Assembly: GCF_040187885.1 (NCBI RefSeq)
Contig: NZ_JBDPLH010000007.1
Coordinates: 1-64,000 of the forward strand
Origin: Roseateles_E cavernae
GTDB taxonomy: Bacteria; Pseudomonadota; Gammaproteobacteria; Burkholderiales; Burkholderiaceae_C
Length of the DNA stretch: 64,000 nucleotides
Direction of reading: 5' to 3'
The notes under the pieces were generated by a model, which saw only the letters and a list, made by a program, of their open reading frames with translations, was not told where the DNA came from and made no database searches. The position numbers and the translations under genes were made by a program. Shown piece by piece: positions 7,494 through 16,173 of this stretch. How positions within the stretch are numbered: the stretch's first letter is position 1; every line of letters begins with the position of its first letter.

Positions 7494-8594
7494 TCAGCCC
7501 AGCACGGCGCGGATCACGGCAGCCACGCGACCGACCTCCTCGGCCGTCATATAGGGCGCGATCGGCAGGCTCAGCACCTCGTGCTGCAGGCGCTCGGCCA
7601 TCGGCAGCGCCGGCCAGGCCTGATCGGCATAGGCCTGCTGCTGGTGGCAGGCGGTCGGGTAGTGCACCAGATGGCCGATCTGCGCGGCCGTCAGCGCCGC
7701 CTGCAGCGCGGCGCGGCGCGGCGTGGCCACCACCATCAGATGCCAGACCGGCTCGGCACCGTCCGCCACCTGGGGCAGTTGCAGCGGCAAGCCGTCCAGC
7801 GCCTGCAGATACAGGGCCGCGACGCGGCGGCGCGCGGCGTTCTCTTCGTCCAGCGCCGGCAGCTTGGCGCGCAGCACCGCCGCCTGGATCTCGTCGAGTC
7901 GCGAGTTGACGCCGGCCATCTCATGCTTGTATTTGATGCTGGAGCCGTAGTTGCGCAGCATGCGCAGCTTGGCCGCCAGCGCCTCATCATCGGTGGTGAT
8001 CGCGCCGCCATCGCCCAGCGCGCCGAGGTTCTTGCCCGGGTAGAAGCTGAAGCCGGCCGCATCGCCGAGGCTGCCGGTGCGGCGGCCGCGATAGCGCGCG
8101 CCATGGGCCTGGGCCGCGTCCTCGATGACCTTGAGCCCGTGCTCGGCGGCGATCGCCATGATGGCGTCCATCTCGGCCGGCTGGCCGTAGAGATGGACCG
8201 GCATGATGGCGCGGGTGCGCGGCGTGATCGCGGCCTTGATCAGGCGCGGGTCCAGATTGTGGGTGCGATGATCGGGCTCGACCGGCACCGGCCGCGCCCC
8301 CGCCTGGCTGACCGCCAGCCAGGTCGCGATAAAGGTGTTGGACGGCACGATGACCTCGTCGCCCGGGCCGATGCCATAGGCGCGCAGCAGCAGATGCAGC
8401 GCGTCCAGCCCGTCGGCGACGCCGATGCAGTGCTTGGCCTCGCAGTAGTCGGCAAACTCGCGCTCGAAGGCCGCGACCTCCTCGCCCAGCACATACCAGC
8501 CCGAGTTCAGCACCCGGTCTATGCCGGCGCGTATGCCCGGCTCGTGAGCCGCGTTGATGCGCTTGAGGTCCAGAAAAGGAATCGCCCCCGCCAT
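7494..8594 (-). CDS. fdtB: DegT/DnrJ/EryC1-family sugar aminotransferase (FdtB-like)
   Basis: This is a PLP-dependent sugar transaminase of 366 residues. The PLP lysine is K188 in FYPGKNLGALGDGGAI, preceded by the VIEDAAQAHGA segment that contacts PLP. Sequence style and pairing with the FdtA-like 3,4-ketoisomerase gene (sharing one base, TGATG) point to FdtB, which converts dTDP-3-keto-6-deoxyhexose to dTDP-3-amino-3,6-dideoxyhexose (Fuc3N, or Qui3N with the alternative isomer) using glutamate. A GTG three bases upstream could also start translation. Confidence in the aminotransferase is very high. The choice between galacto and gluco product depends on the isomerase and is less sure. Confidence 0.9.
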   Translation of the reverse strand: MAGAIPFLDLKRINAAHEPGIRAGIDRVLNSGWYVLGEEVAAFEREFADYCEAKHCIGVADGLDALHLLLRAYGIGPGDEVIVPSNTFIATWLAVSQAGARPVPVEPDHRTHNLDPRLIKAAITPRTRAIMPVHLYGQPAEMDAIMAIAAEHGLKVIEDAAQAHGARYRGRRTGSLGDAAGFSFYPGKNLGALGDGGAITTDDEALAAKLRMLRNYGSSIKYKHEMAGVNSRLDEIQAAVLRAKLPALDEENAARRRVAALYLQALDGLPLQLPQVADGAEPVWHLMVVATPRRAALQAALTAAQIGHLVHYPTACHQQQAYADQAWPALPMAERLQHEVLSLPIAPYMTAEEVGRVAAVIRAVLG

Positions 8595-9004
8595 CACTTG
8601 CTCCAGCGCGCGCGCATGAACTCGGCGTAGTCGCGGTAGTAGTCGTCCTCGCTGTACTTGTTCGAGGCCAGCACCATGCAGACCGCGCCCGAAGAGAAGT
8701 TGTCCAGCTCGCGCCAGATCATCGGGCAGACATAGAGGCCGTTGTAGGAGCGGTTCAGATGGACGCGCTTCTTCTCCTTGCCGTCGTCCAGCACCACATC
8801 GAAGCTGCCCGACATCGCGACGATGAACTGGTGCAGCTCCTTGTGCGCGTGGCCGCCGCGCTCGGAGCCGCCGGGCACGTCATAGAGGTAGTAGACCCGC
8901 TGGATATCGAAGGGCACATGGTCCCCGCCTTCGATAAAGGTCAGGTTCCCGCGCGGATCATGGATCTTGGGCAGATCCAGCATCTGGCAGCGATCAATCG
9001 ACAT
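8594..9004 (-). CDS. fdtA: dTDP-4-oxo-6-deoxyglucose 3,4-ketoisomerase (FdtA-like)
   Basis: This 136-residue single-domain cupin has the WxcM/FdtA signature GGSERGGHAHKELHQF. H52 and H54 match the catalytic histidines of the family. It moves the keto group of dTDP-4-keto-6-deoxyglucose from C4 to C3, giving the substrate for the next enzyme. Its length equals stand-alone FdtA; the acetyltransferase domain found in some fused homologues is absent. The gene follows a 74-bp gap after the ligase gene, the longest in the operon, and has an AGGGA ribosome-binding site, so an internal promoter is possible. No rmlA/rmlB genes for the dTDP-sugar precursor are in the window, so supply must come from elsewhere. 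Confidence 0.92.
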   Translation of the reverse strand: MSIDRCQMLDLPKIHDPRGNLTFIEGGDHVPFDIQRVYYLYDVPGGSERGGHAHKELHQFIVAMSGSFDVVLDDGKEKKRVHLNRSYNGLYVCPMIWRELDNFSSGAVCMVLASNKYSEDDYYRDYAEFMRARWSK

Positions 9005-9078
9005 GTTTTGCGTCCCTTGGTGCGTTGGCGCCGATTGTGGCCCGGGACGCGGCGATGCCGCCTCGGAAAAAGCCCGCT

Positions 9079-10419
9079 TCAGCGCCGCATCTTCTTGAAA
9101 CGCGCCGAGTAGATCTCGCGGTCCAGCAGCTCCACCTTGGCCGGCACCTTGTAGGCCGCCAGCTTCGCCAGGCAGGCCTTGCGCACGCGCAGGCGCAGCA
9201 CGTCGGCCGCCTCGGCCTCGTGCACCACCACCTTGGCGACGACGATCTGGCCCAGCAGCGCATGCTTCTCGCCGAGCACGACCACATCATCGATATTCGG
9301 CAGGGCCAGGATCACATCCTCGACCTCGGCCGGATAGACCTTCTGGCCGCCGACATTGATCAGGTCGGTGACGCGGCCGAGGATGCGGAAATAGTCGCCG
9401 TCGACCTCGACCCGGTCCTGGGTGTTGAACCAGCCCTGCTCGTCGAAGCCCGACGGTGCGTTCAGATAGCCGACCATGCGGTAGTTCGAGCGTATCCACA
9501 GAATGCCCTCGCGCACCTGGGTCTCGAAGCCAGCACCGCCGATGCGCACCCACAGCGAGCCATCGGGCCGCGACTGCGAGCGCAGCACGCCGACCTCGGA
9601 CAGGCCATAGGTCTGCTGCAGCTCGACGCCGGGGAAGCGGGCACGGATGCGGTCCAGCGTGGCCTGCGGCATCGTCTCGGTGCCATAGGTGATGCGCTTG
9701 AGCGAGCTCAGGTCGTAGCGCTGGGCCAGGTCGGTAGCAGCCAGCAGGGTCAGAAAGGACGGCGTGGTCGGCAGCAGCTCGACCTTGTGGCGTTGGATGG
9801 CCTCGCAAATCGTCGCGATCGCGCGGTTCTCGGCCGTCACCACGGTGCCCAGGCTGGCGGTGATGGCCAGAATCGTGTTGATGCCGCCGAAATGGTCCAG
9901 CATCAGAAAAGGGATGGCGACCACCGGCGCGCGCGCCGTGCGGAACTTGTCCATCACCCGCTCGAAGTCGTGCAGCATGCCTTTGGGCTTGCCGGTCGAG
10001 CCCGAGGAAAACAGCACCAGGCCGGGCTTGCCGCTGGCGCGGAACTCGTCGAGCATCGCATTGGCCACCGGCACCGCATGGGCTGTCAGGGTCCAGCTCA
10101 GGCCGTCGGGTGCGAACTCGATCGCGTGGTCGCAGCCGCTGATCGCCAGCGCCTCGCCCTCCTCGATCACCGAGCCCCGCGTCATCGGCACGACGATGGC
10201 GCGCAGCGAGGCCAGCGCCAGAATCATGCAGAACACATCGGGCGCGTAGTCGGCCAGCACCACGACGGTGTGACCGGGGGCGACACCGCGCGCGGTCAAC
10301 TCGGCGGCAAAGCCGCTGATCTTGCTCGACACCTGGCCGTAGCCGGTGGCGCGGTCCTGGTGCACAAAGGCCGGCAGCGCCGGATCGGCCTGGGCAAAAC
10401 GTTCAAGCAGCCAGTCCAT
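9079..10419 (-). CDS. AMP-dependent acyl synthetase/ligase
   Basis: This 446-residue adenylate-forming enzyme shows the phosphate-binding loop LFSSGSTGKPKGM near residue 145, the QQTYGLSEVG block, GYLNAP...GWFNTQD, and RVTDLINVGGQKVYPAE of the hinge region. The C-terminal Lys-containing stretch (ARFKKMRR) ends the protein. It activates a carboxylic acid as acyl-AMP and most likely loads it onto the adjacent acyl carrier protein, whose gene ends 12 bp upstream. It is shorter than typical acyl-CoA ligases (about 500-550 residues), as is common for biosynthetic ACP-loading enzymes. The acid substrate cannot be deduced. Confidence 0.88.
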   Translation of the reverse strand: MDWLLERFAQADPALPAFVHQDRATGYGQVSSKISGFAAELTARGVAPGHTVVVLADYAPDVFCMILALASLRAIVVPMTRGSVIEEGEALAISGCDHAIEFAPDGLSWTLTAHAVPVANAMLDEFRASGKPGLVLFSSGSTGKPKGMLHDFERVMDKFRTARAPVVAIPFLMLDHFGGINTILAITASLGTVVTAENRAIATICEAIQRHKVELLPTTPSFLTLLAATDLAQRYDLSSLKRITYGTETMPQATLDRIRARFPGVELQQTYGLSEVGVLRSQSRPDGSLWVRIGGAGFETQVREGILWIRSNYRMVGYLNAPSGFDEQGWFNTQDRVEVDGDYFRILGRVTDLINVGGQKVYPAEVEDVILALPNIDDVVVLGEKHALLGQIVVAKVVVHEAEAADVLRLRVRKACLAKLAAYKVPAKVELLDREIYSARFKKMRR

Positions 10420-10431
10420 CGCCGGGCTCGC

Positions 10432-10680
10432 TCAGGCCGCCAGCTGCTCTTGCAGCACCAGCGCGATCAGTGCATAGGAGGTGGCATTGGCGGCATCCTC
10501 GTCGGGAATGGCCACGCCAAAGCTCTCCTCCAGCGCCAGCACCAGATTCATCTGCTTCAGCGAATCCCAGCCCGGCACATTGTCCATGCTGGAAGCCTCG
10601 TCGAGGCTGGCGGCATCAACCTCCAGCACCGTGGCCATCACCTGTTTCAGCAGCGCGTGATCAAGCTTGCTCGTCGTCAT
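10432..10680 (-). CDS. Acyl carrier protein (first copy)
   Basis: This 82-residue protein has the phosphopantetheine site GWDSLKQM with Ser40, and the acidic helices of an ACP. The start MTTSKL overlaps the end of the FkbH-like gene by 20 bp, suggesting translational coupling. It probably carries the acyl or glyceryl unit handled by the FkbH-like protein, the ligase and the ketosynthase. It is distinct in sequence from the second ACP at 16174-16473. Confidence 0.92.
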   Translation of the reverse strand: MTTSKLDHALLKQVMATVLEVDAASLDEASSMDNVPGWDSLKQMNLVLALEESFGVAIPDEDAANATSYALIALVLQEQLAA

Positions 10681-12508
10681 CTTCTTGCAACTCCACCCAG
10701 GCGCTCTCGGCCAGCACAAGGCCCTCGAGCGCGGATTCATAGGCACGGGCACCCTCGCCCGTCTCGTCAATCATCTCGTCGGTCATGTCGACCCGGTGCA
10801 AACCAAGCCGATCAAAGAAGTCTGCCACCTGGGCGTTCTTCGCGGTGGGCAGATAAAACGCCCTGAGCAGGCGCTTACCGCGCGCCAGCGCATCGGCGAC
10901 GACAGCCCGCCAGACGGCGAACTCGACGCCCCGGCCTATCACCCGGCAGCTCATCAGAAAGCTGTGCACCGCCACCGCATCCTCGCCCTGGTCCTCGCAG
11001 ATCAGCACCCCGGTCAGCCCATGATCGGCCAGCCGGTCGCTGACCGAGAAGGAATAGACACAGGCGGCCGGGCTGCGCGCCATCAGCGCCGCCACATCGC
11101 CGGCCTGCAGCCGCCGCGTCGTCAGATTGAACTGGTTGGACTTGGCCATCAGCTCGGTGATCCGCGGCACTTGCGCGCTCGCATTGCGTTGCAGCCGCAG
11201 CTTCAGGCCCAGCGAGCGCAGATAGTCTTGCTGGCTGGCAAAGCCGGCCCGGGCCTCGGCGGCCTGGGCCAGGGCCTTGTACTGGCCGGTCTTGTGGCGG
11301 CTCTCGGCGCTGACGCCGCCGGCCGTGAACAGCGGCGCGATCTGATCGCGCAGCAGGGCCGGATAGTCCTGCAAGGCCTTGACCGGCACCTGGAACACCC
11401 GCACCTGGGGCAGCTGCTCGCGCACCGCCTCGATCTCGAAGGCCGAGTCGTCGACGAAGACAAAGCTCTCCAGCCCCAGATTCAGCTCACGCGCCAGCGC
11501 GCGCAGATTGCTGGGCTTGTCGTCCCAGTTGACCTTCTTGGCCACCAGCTGCGCGTCACCCAGCACCATGTCCGGGTGCCGGGCCAGCACCTCGTCGACA
11601 TCGGCCGCATTGTTCTTGCTGGCCAGGCACAGCAGCACGCCCTGGGCCTCCAGCGCGCGCAGCTGCTGCTGCACGGTCCAGTAGACATTGCCGGGGAAGC
11701 TGTGGCGATCCAGCTTGATGCCGTCCAGCCCGTCCTCGCCGAGGATGCCGCCCCACAAGGTGTTGTCGCAGTCCAGCACCAGCACCTTGTGGAAGGCGCT
11801 GCCGAAGCCGCGTGTGGCCAGGCTGGCCTGGCGGGCCAGCCGCCCCAGGAAGCCGGCTGTGTAGGGCGACTTGGCGCGGTAGTAGAAGCGCGCGTCGAAG
11901 GCCTGCTCGGCGCCATGGCGGGCCAGCAGACCGGTGGTCTCGATCAAGCGCAGCTGGGGATGGCGCGCGGCGGCGGCCGCCAGGCCGCTGTTGAAGGCCT
12001 GCAGTGCCTGCTGCTGCGGGCTGTCGGCCGCGACCTCGGGGTTCCACAGATGCGCGCCCAGCAGCAGCACCTGGCCGACGCCGCGGGCCGCCTGCAGCGC
12101 CAGCTCCAGCCGGCTCAGGTAGTCGGCCTGGGTGGCCTCGATCTCGGCGCCGTCCAGCCCGGCCAGACGGCCTTCCCAGCCCGGCTGCAGATTGTCGAAA
12201 AAAGGCAGGATCACGAGCAGATCGACGCCGGCCGCCGCATGGGCCTGGGCATCGCCAACCAGATCGTCATAGCTGCCCTTGGCCACCGCCAGCCGCACAC
12301 CGGCCAGATAGGCCTGGCGGCGCAGCTGGGTGGACAGCAGGTCCACCGTGATATTGGCGGCGATGCCCAGGCTCAGCGGCCTGAAGCCCGCCTCGCTGCG
12401 GTCCAGCTGCTGCAGCGCCTGCATCAGCTCGGCCAGGCTCGCGTCGGGCCGGGCCAGCGTGGCCAGCGCGGCCTGCTCGCTGGGCACCGTCAGCAGGCCC
12501 GTCACCAT
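10661..12508 (-). CDS. FkbH-like protein (HAD domain with C-terminal GNAT-like region)
   Basis: This 615-residue protein has a roughly 240-residue N-terminal SGNH-like region, then the HAD motif VLDCDNTLWGG (D246, D248), LASKNN (motif II), a VFVDDSAFE motif and a C-terminal acetyltransferase-like region. FkbH proteins dephosphorylate 1,3-bisphosphoglycerate and load a glyceryl group onto an ACP in polyketide and tetronate pathways. Long FkbH-like proteins also occur in O-antigen and flagellin glycosylation clusters. The neighbouring ACP gene overlaps its 3' end, and a KAS III is two genes away, a set reminiscent of tetronate formation. I infer it supplies a small hydroxyacyl unit for decorating the amino sugar. 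Confidence 0.88.
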   Translation of the reverse strand: MVTGLLTVPSEQAALATLARPDASLAELMQALQQLDRSEAGFRPLSLGIAANITVDLLSTQLRRQAYLAGVRLAVAKGSYDDLVGDAQAHAAAGVDLLVILPFFDNLQPGWEGRLAGLDGAEIEATQADYLSRLELALQAARGVGQVLLLGAHLWNPEVAADSPQQQALQAFNSGLAAAAARHPQLRLIETTGLLARHGAEQAFDARFYYRAKSPYTAGFLGRLARQASLATRGFGSAFHKVLVLDCDNTLWGGILGEDGLDGIKLDRHSFPGNVYWTVQQQLRALEAQGVLLCLASKNNAADVDEVLARHPDMVLGDAQLVAKKVNWDDKPSNLRALARELNLGLESFVFVDDSAFEIEAVREQLPQVRVFQVPVKALQDYPALLRDQIAPLFTAGGVSAESRHKTGQYKALAQAAEARAGFASQQDYLRSLGLKLRLQRNASAQVPRITELMAKSNQFNLTTRRLQAGDVAALMARSPAACVYSFSVSDRLADHGLTGVLICEDQGEDAVAVHSFLMSCRVIGRGVEFAVWRAVVADALARGKRLLRAFYLPTAKNAQVADFFDRLGLHRVDMTDEMIDETGEGARAYESALEGLVLAESAWVELQEDDDEQA

Positions 12509-13704
12509 GCCATCGATCCCCCGCCATTGACCCGCAGGTTCTGGCCGGTGATGTAGGCGGCCTCGTCCGAGGCCAGAAAGGCGACCGCGCCGGCCGTGTC
12601 CTCGGGCTCGGCGAGGCGGCGCAGCGGGGTCTGGCGTGCGGCCATCAGCTGCTGCTTCTCGGACACGCCGGCGATGAAGCCGGTGTTGGTCATGCCCGGC
12701 GAGACCAGATTGACCGTGATGCCCAGCGGACCAAGCTCGGCCGCCAGATAACGGGTCAGGGTGGACAGCGCGCCCTTGGCGATCGCGTAGGCGGTCCAGC
12801 CGGCCACCGGCACGCCGTCCCAGGACTGCGAGCCCAGCGAGACGATGCGGCCGCCTCCGGCCGCCTGCATCGCCGGCTTGCAGGCCTGGATCATCAGCAG
12901 CGCGCTCTTGAGCTGGCCGTCCAGGTGCTGCTGCACCTCGTCCCAGCCCAGCTCGTCGATGCTGCGCGCGACGATGCGGGGCGAGGCCGCATTGACCAGC
13001 AGGCTGACGCCGCCGAAACGGGCGCTAGCCTCCTGCACCAGCCGCGCCGCGCCCGCGGCGCTGGCCACATCGGCCTGCACCGCGACCGCGCGCGCGCCGC
13101 CTTCTTTCAGCCGCGCGACCAGGGCCTCGGCCTTGTCGCGGCTGCTCAGATAGTTGACGACCACGGCAAAGCCCTGGGCCGCCAGCTTCTCGCAGATCAC
13201 CCGGCCGATGCCGCCGGCGCCGCCGGTGACGATGGCTACCTGAAGCCGCGCTGCGGGCGTGCTGGGCTTGGGCTTGGGAGGCTCCAGCAGCTTGACCTTG
13301 CCGCCGCCGCTGAGCACCAGCTGGCCATGCTGGTTGACGATGCGGGTGTCCAGCTCCAGCAGGCGCTCGCGGGGGTGGATCTTCAGCACGGTGCAGCTGA
13401 CGGTCAGCGTGTCGCCCAGGCGCACCGGCAGCTTGAAGTCCATCGCCTGCGAGACCCACAGCGCGCCCGGGCCCGGCAGCTTGGTGCCGATCACGGTCGA
13501 GATGAAGGAGGCGCCCAGCATGCCGTGGACCACGATCTCCTTGAACGAGGTCTCGCTGGCGTAATCCGGGTCCACATGCAGCGGGTTGTCGTCACCGGTC
13601 AGCTCGACGAAGCGGCGGATGTCGGCCTCGGTGATGGTCTTGCTGAGCGACTGGCTGTCACCTTCCTTGACCGACTCGAAGTCGGCAAACACGGCGGTCG
13701 TCAT
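12502..13704 (-). CDS. MaoC-like (R)-hydratase fused to short-chain ketoreductase
   Basis: This 400-residue two-domain protein starts at MTTAVFADFE, with a 4-bp overlap with the KAS III gene. Residues 1-140 are a hot-dog MaoC domain with the hydratase-2 motif FVELTGDDNPLHVDP, catalytic Asp38 and His43. A Pro-rich linker (PPKPKPSTP) leads to an SDR domain (about 150-400) with VTGGAGGIG for NAD(P)H and an active-site YAIAK. Together these could reduce a 3-ketoacyl-ACP to 3-hydroxyacyl and interconvert it with the enoyl form. The FkbH-like gene start overlaps its end by 7 bp. The fusion puts two steps of a small fatty-acid-synthase cycle in one polypeptide. Confidence 0.87.
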   Translation of the reverse strand: MTTAVFADFESVKEGDSQSLSKTITEADIRRFVELTGDDNPLHVDPDYASETSFKEIVVHGMLGASFISTVIGTKLPGPGALWVSQAMDFKLPVRLGDTLTVSCTVLKIHPRERLLELDTRIVNQHGQLVLSGGGKVKLLEPPKPKPSTPAARLQVAIVTGGAGGIGRVICEKLAAQGFAVVVNYLSSRDKAEALVARLKEGGARAVAVQADVASAAGAARLVQEASARFGGVSLLVNAASPRIVARSIDELGWDEVQQHLDGQLKSALLMIQACKPAMQAAGGGRIVSLGSQSWDGVPVAGWTAYAIAKGALSTLTRYLAAELGPLGITVNLVSPGMTNTGFIAGVSEKQQLMAARQTPLRRLAEPEDTAGAVAFLASDEAAYITGQNLRVNGGGSMAW

Positions 13705-14732
13705 TGCGGCGCTCCCAGCGTCCAGCGCCAGACACTGGCGGCGAAATTGAAACCGGCGCCGACCCCGGCCAGCGCGACCAGATCGCCGGCCTTCAGATGG
13801 CCGGCGCGCTGCGCCTCGGACAGCGCGATTGCCAGCGAGGCCGAGCCGCTGTTGCCGATCTGGGCCACATTGGTATAGGTCTTGTCCATGCCCAGGCCCA
13901 GCTTGCGCACCAGGTACTCGATCAGGCGCAGATTGGCCTGGTGAAAAACCATGAAGTCCAGCGCCTTCACATCGACGCCGGACTTGGCGCAGGCGCGCTT
14001 GATGGTCGGCGGCAGATGGGTGATGGCCTGCTTCCAGGTGGCGATGCCGTTCATCTCCATCAGATCGACCGCGGCATCGAAGGGCCGGCCGTTGTTGGCG
14101 AAGGAGGCGCCGCCGCCGCGCAGCCGCACCGCCTCGTAATTGGACGGGTCGGTATGGAAGGCCGAGGCCTGGATGCCCTGCCCCGCCTCGGCCGGGCCCA
14201 GCACGGCGGCGCCGGCGCCGTCGCTCAGATAGATCGCGGTATTGGCGTCGCGGCGATCGATATAGCGGCTGCACAGCTCCACGCCGATCACCAGCGCATG
14301 GCCCACCTCGGGATCGACCCGCATGCGGTCCGAGGCCGTGGTCAGCCCGGCGACGAAGCCCGAGCAATTGGCCTGCAGATCGAAGGTCTGGGCCCTGGCC
14401 GCGCCCAGCTGCTGGGCCACCTTGGCCGACAGCGGCGGAAACTGGTAGTCGCCCGAGAAGGTGCAGCAGACGATCAGGCCCAGCTGTTCGGGCGCGATGC
14501 CGGCCATCGCCAGTGCCTGGCGTGCGGCGGCCAGCGCATAGCCCCAGGCCGTGTCCTCGGGCGCGGCGATGTAGCGGCGCTCGATGCCGGTCTTCTCGAC
14601 GATCCACTCGGGCGTCACATCGAGGCTGCGGCACAGGCTCTCGTTGTCCTCGAACTGGGCCGGCAGGTGGTGGCCGACGCCGAGGATGGCGACGGCGGGC
14701 AGATGGGGATTGAGGGGGTTCAGCACGGTCAT
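13701..14732 (-). CDS. 3-oxoacyl-ACP synthase III family protein (FabH-like)
   Basis: This 343-residue thiolase-fold enzyme has the KAS III triad: Cys123 in ANCSGF, His264 in FHQAN and Asn294 in GNSGSAS. It condenses an acyl-CoA or acyl-ACP starter with malonyl-ACP, the first elongation step. Placement among two ACPs, reductases and a ligase, rather than in a fab cluster, points to making a dedicated short acyl chain (for example 3-hydroxybutyryl), as in viosamine-type flagellin glycosylation islands. Overlaps the MaoC-SDR gene by 4 bp. Confidence 0.9.
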   Translation of the reverse strand: MTVLNPLNPHLPAVAILGVGHHLPAQFEDNESLCRSLDVTPEWIVEKTGIERRYIAAPEDTAWGYALAAARQALAMAGIAPEQLGLIVCCTFSGDYQFPPLSAKVAQQLGAARAQTFDLQANCSGFVAGLTTASDRMRVDPEVGHALVIGVELCSRYIDRRDANTAIYLSDGAGAAVLGPAEAGQGIQASAFHTDPSNYEAVRLRGGGASFANNGRPFDAAVDLMEMNGIATWKQAITHLPPTIKRACAKSGVDVKALDFMVFHQANLRLIEYLVRKLGLGMDKTYTNVAQIGNSGSASLAIALSEAQRAGHLKAGDLVALAGVGAGFNFAASVWRWTLGAPQ

Positions 14733-14743
14733 ATTGTTGTTGT

Positions 14744-15442
14744 TCAGGCGGGCTGGGCCGCCGACATGAAGGCGCGCAGCTCGGTGTTGCCGGCCTGGAT
14801 CTCGGCAATGGTCGCGCTGCCGCCATGGCCCGGCAGCACCAGCACGCCGCCGTCTATCCAGGCGAACAGTCCCTTCAGCGAGGCGCGCAGCTGCTCGTGG
14901 TCCTCGCCGGGCAGCTTGGACAAGGCGGTGCGGCGCGCATAGAGCGAGTCGCCGGAGAACAGCAGCGCCTCGCTCAGGATGCCGGCGCTGCCCGGCGTGT
15001 GGCCCGGCAGCGGGTGGAAGCGGAACTGGCGGCCGGCGGCCTGCAGCTCGGCAGCCTCGTCATCGATCAGGCTGAACTCGGGCAGCGCGATGCGGTGCTT
15101 GAGCTTGAAGGCCGCCATCATGAAATTGGCCAGCTTGGCCAGCTTCAGATCGGCGCGGCGCAGGTGCACGGCAATGCCGTAGCGCTGCTGCAGCCAGGCG
15201 GCGCCGCCGATATGGTCGAAGTGGCCGTGGGTGCAGAGCACGGCGGCCGGTATCCAGCCGCTCTCGGCAATCGCGGCCTCGATGCGCTCGCGGTCCAGGC
15301 CGGGGTCGACCACCACACAGCCGCCCTGCCCGCTCGCGTCGGCCAGCAGATAGGTGTTGGAGTGCAGATCGCTGTTGGTGATGCGGCGCAGCGCGCCGTC
15401 CAGCAAGAGTTCGACCGCAGGCTTGGCCGCAGCGCCGCTCAT
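14744..15442 (-). CDS. Metallo-beta-lactamase-fold hydrolase
   Basis: The chosen start MSGAAAKPAV gives 232 residues and puts the start 1 bp after the upstream SDR stop. The metal motif THGHFDHIGG (H72, H74, D76, H77) and later LPGHTPGS, SGDSLY and LPGHGG are those of glyoxalase II-type MBL proteins. In an acyl-carrier pathway the likely role is a thioesterase that releases or edits acyl thioesters. That role is inferred; the fold is certain. Confidence 0.88.
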   Translation of the reverse strand: MSGAAAKPAVELLLDGALRRITNSDLHSNTYLLADASGQGGCVVVDPGLDRERIEAAIAESGWIPAAVLCTHGHFDHIGGAAWLQQRYGIAVHLRRADLKLAKLANFMMAAFKLKHRIALPEFSLIDDEAAELQAAGRQFRFHPLPGHTPGSAGILSEALLFSGDSLYARRTALSKLPGEDHEQLRASLKGLFAWIDGGVLVLPGHGGSATIAEIQAGNTELRAFMSAAQPA

Positions 15443-15443
15443 C

Positions 15444-16172
15444 TCAGTGGACTCCGCCGAGATAGAGGGTCTGTGCGCTGATATAGCCGCTGCGCTCGGA
15501 GGCGAAGAAGTCCACCACATTGAAGATGTCGTCGGCCTCGGCATAGCGCGGCAGCGGCAGGCCGGCGATCACCGCGTCGATCTTGTCCTTGGGCAGCTGG
15601 GCCAGCATATCGGTGGCGATCGCGGTGATGCCCAGCGTGTTGCAGGTGACGTTGAAGGCGGCGAACTCCTTGGCCATCACATGGGCCAGGGTCGCAACGG
15701 CCGCCTTGCTGGCCGCGTAGACCGAGTCGCCCATCGGCTCCAGGCTGGCCGCCATCGAGCCGATATTGATGATGCGGCCCCATTTGTTCTTGCGCATCAG
15801 CTTGGCGGCCTCGCGTGCGACCAGGAAGCTGCCCAGCACATTGGTATCCAGCATGCTCTTGGCTGCGGCGGCCGGCATGATCATCGCGTACTGCGAGGTC
15901 AGCTGCGCCGCATTGTTGATCACGATATCGACCCGGCCGAAGCGCTTGCGCAGCTGCTCGAAGCCCTGGGCCACCGAGTCGGCATTGCCGACATCGACCG
16001 CGATGCCCGCATAGCGGCCGCCATGCGCCGGCAGGTCCTCGCCCTCGTCCTCGTGCCGGCTGAAGCCGATCACCTGCGCGCCCTGGGCCAGGAAATGCGC
16101 GGCCAGCAAACGGCCGACGCCCCGACGGGCGCCGGTGATCAGCACGATGCGGCCGGCGTAAGCCTGGTTCAT
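15444..16172 (-). CDS. Short-chain dehydrogenase/reductase (FabG-like)
   Basis: This 242-residue classical SDR has ITGARRGVG at the NAD(P)-binding turn, NNAA, a catalytic Ser in INIGSMA and Y152-x-x-x-K156 (YAASK). It is separated by one base from the genes on both sides, so translation is probably coupled. A 3-ketoacyl-ACP reductase is the natural role beside the ACP and KAS III genes. It is the second ketoreductase of the cluster, so the two may act on different intermediates. Confidence 0.88.
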   Translation of the reverse strand: MNQAYAGRIVLITGARRGVGRLLAAHFLAQGAQVIGFSRHEDEGEDLPAHGGRYAGIAVDVGNADSVAQGFEQLRKRFGRVDIVINNAAQLTSQYAMIMPAAAAKSMLDTNVLGSFLVAREAAKLMRKNKWGRIINIGSMAASLEPMGDSVYAASKAAVATLAHVMAKEFAAFNVTCNTLGITAIATDMLAQLPKDKIDAVIAGLPLPRYAEADDIFNVVDFFASERSGYISAQTLYLGGVH

Positions 16173-16173
16173 A

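Noticed and set aside
5484..8630. A 1,048-residue + strand open frame
   Set aside because: It lies opposite four recognisable genes and its translation is low-complexity Gln/Arg/Gly with no domain.
12502..14826. A single 774-residue fusion including the KAS III region
   Set aside because: The upstream part is a shadow frame; the KAS III is encoded in another frame and the real start is at 13704.
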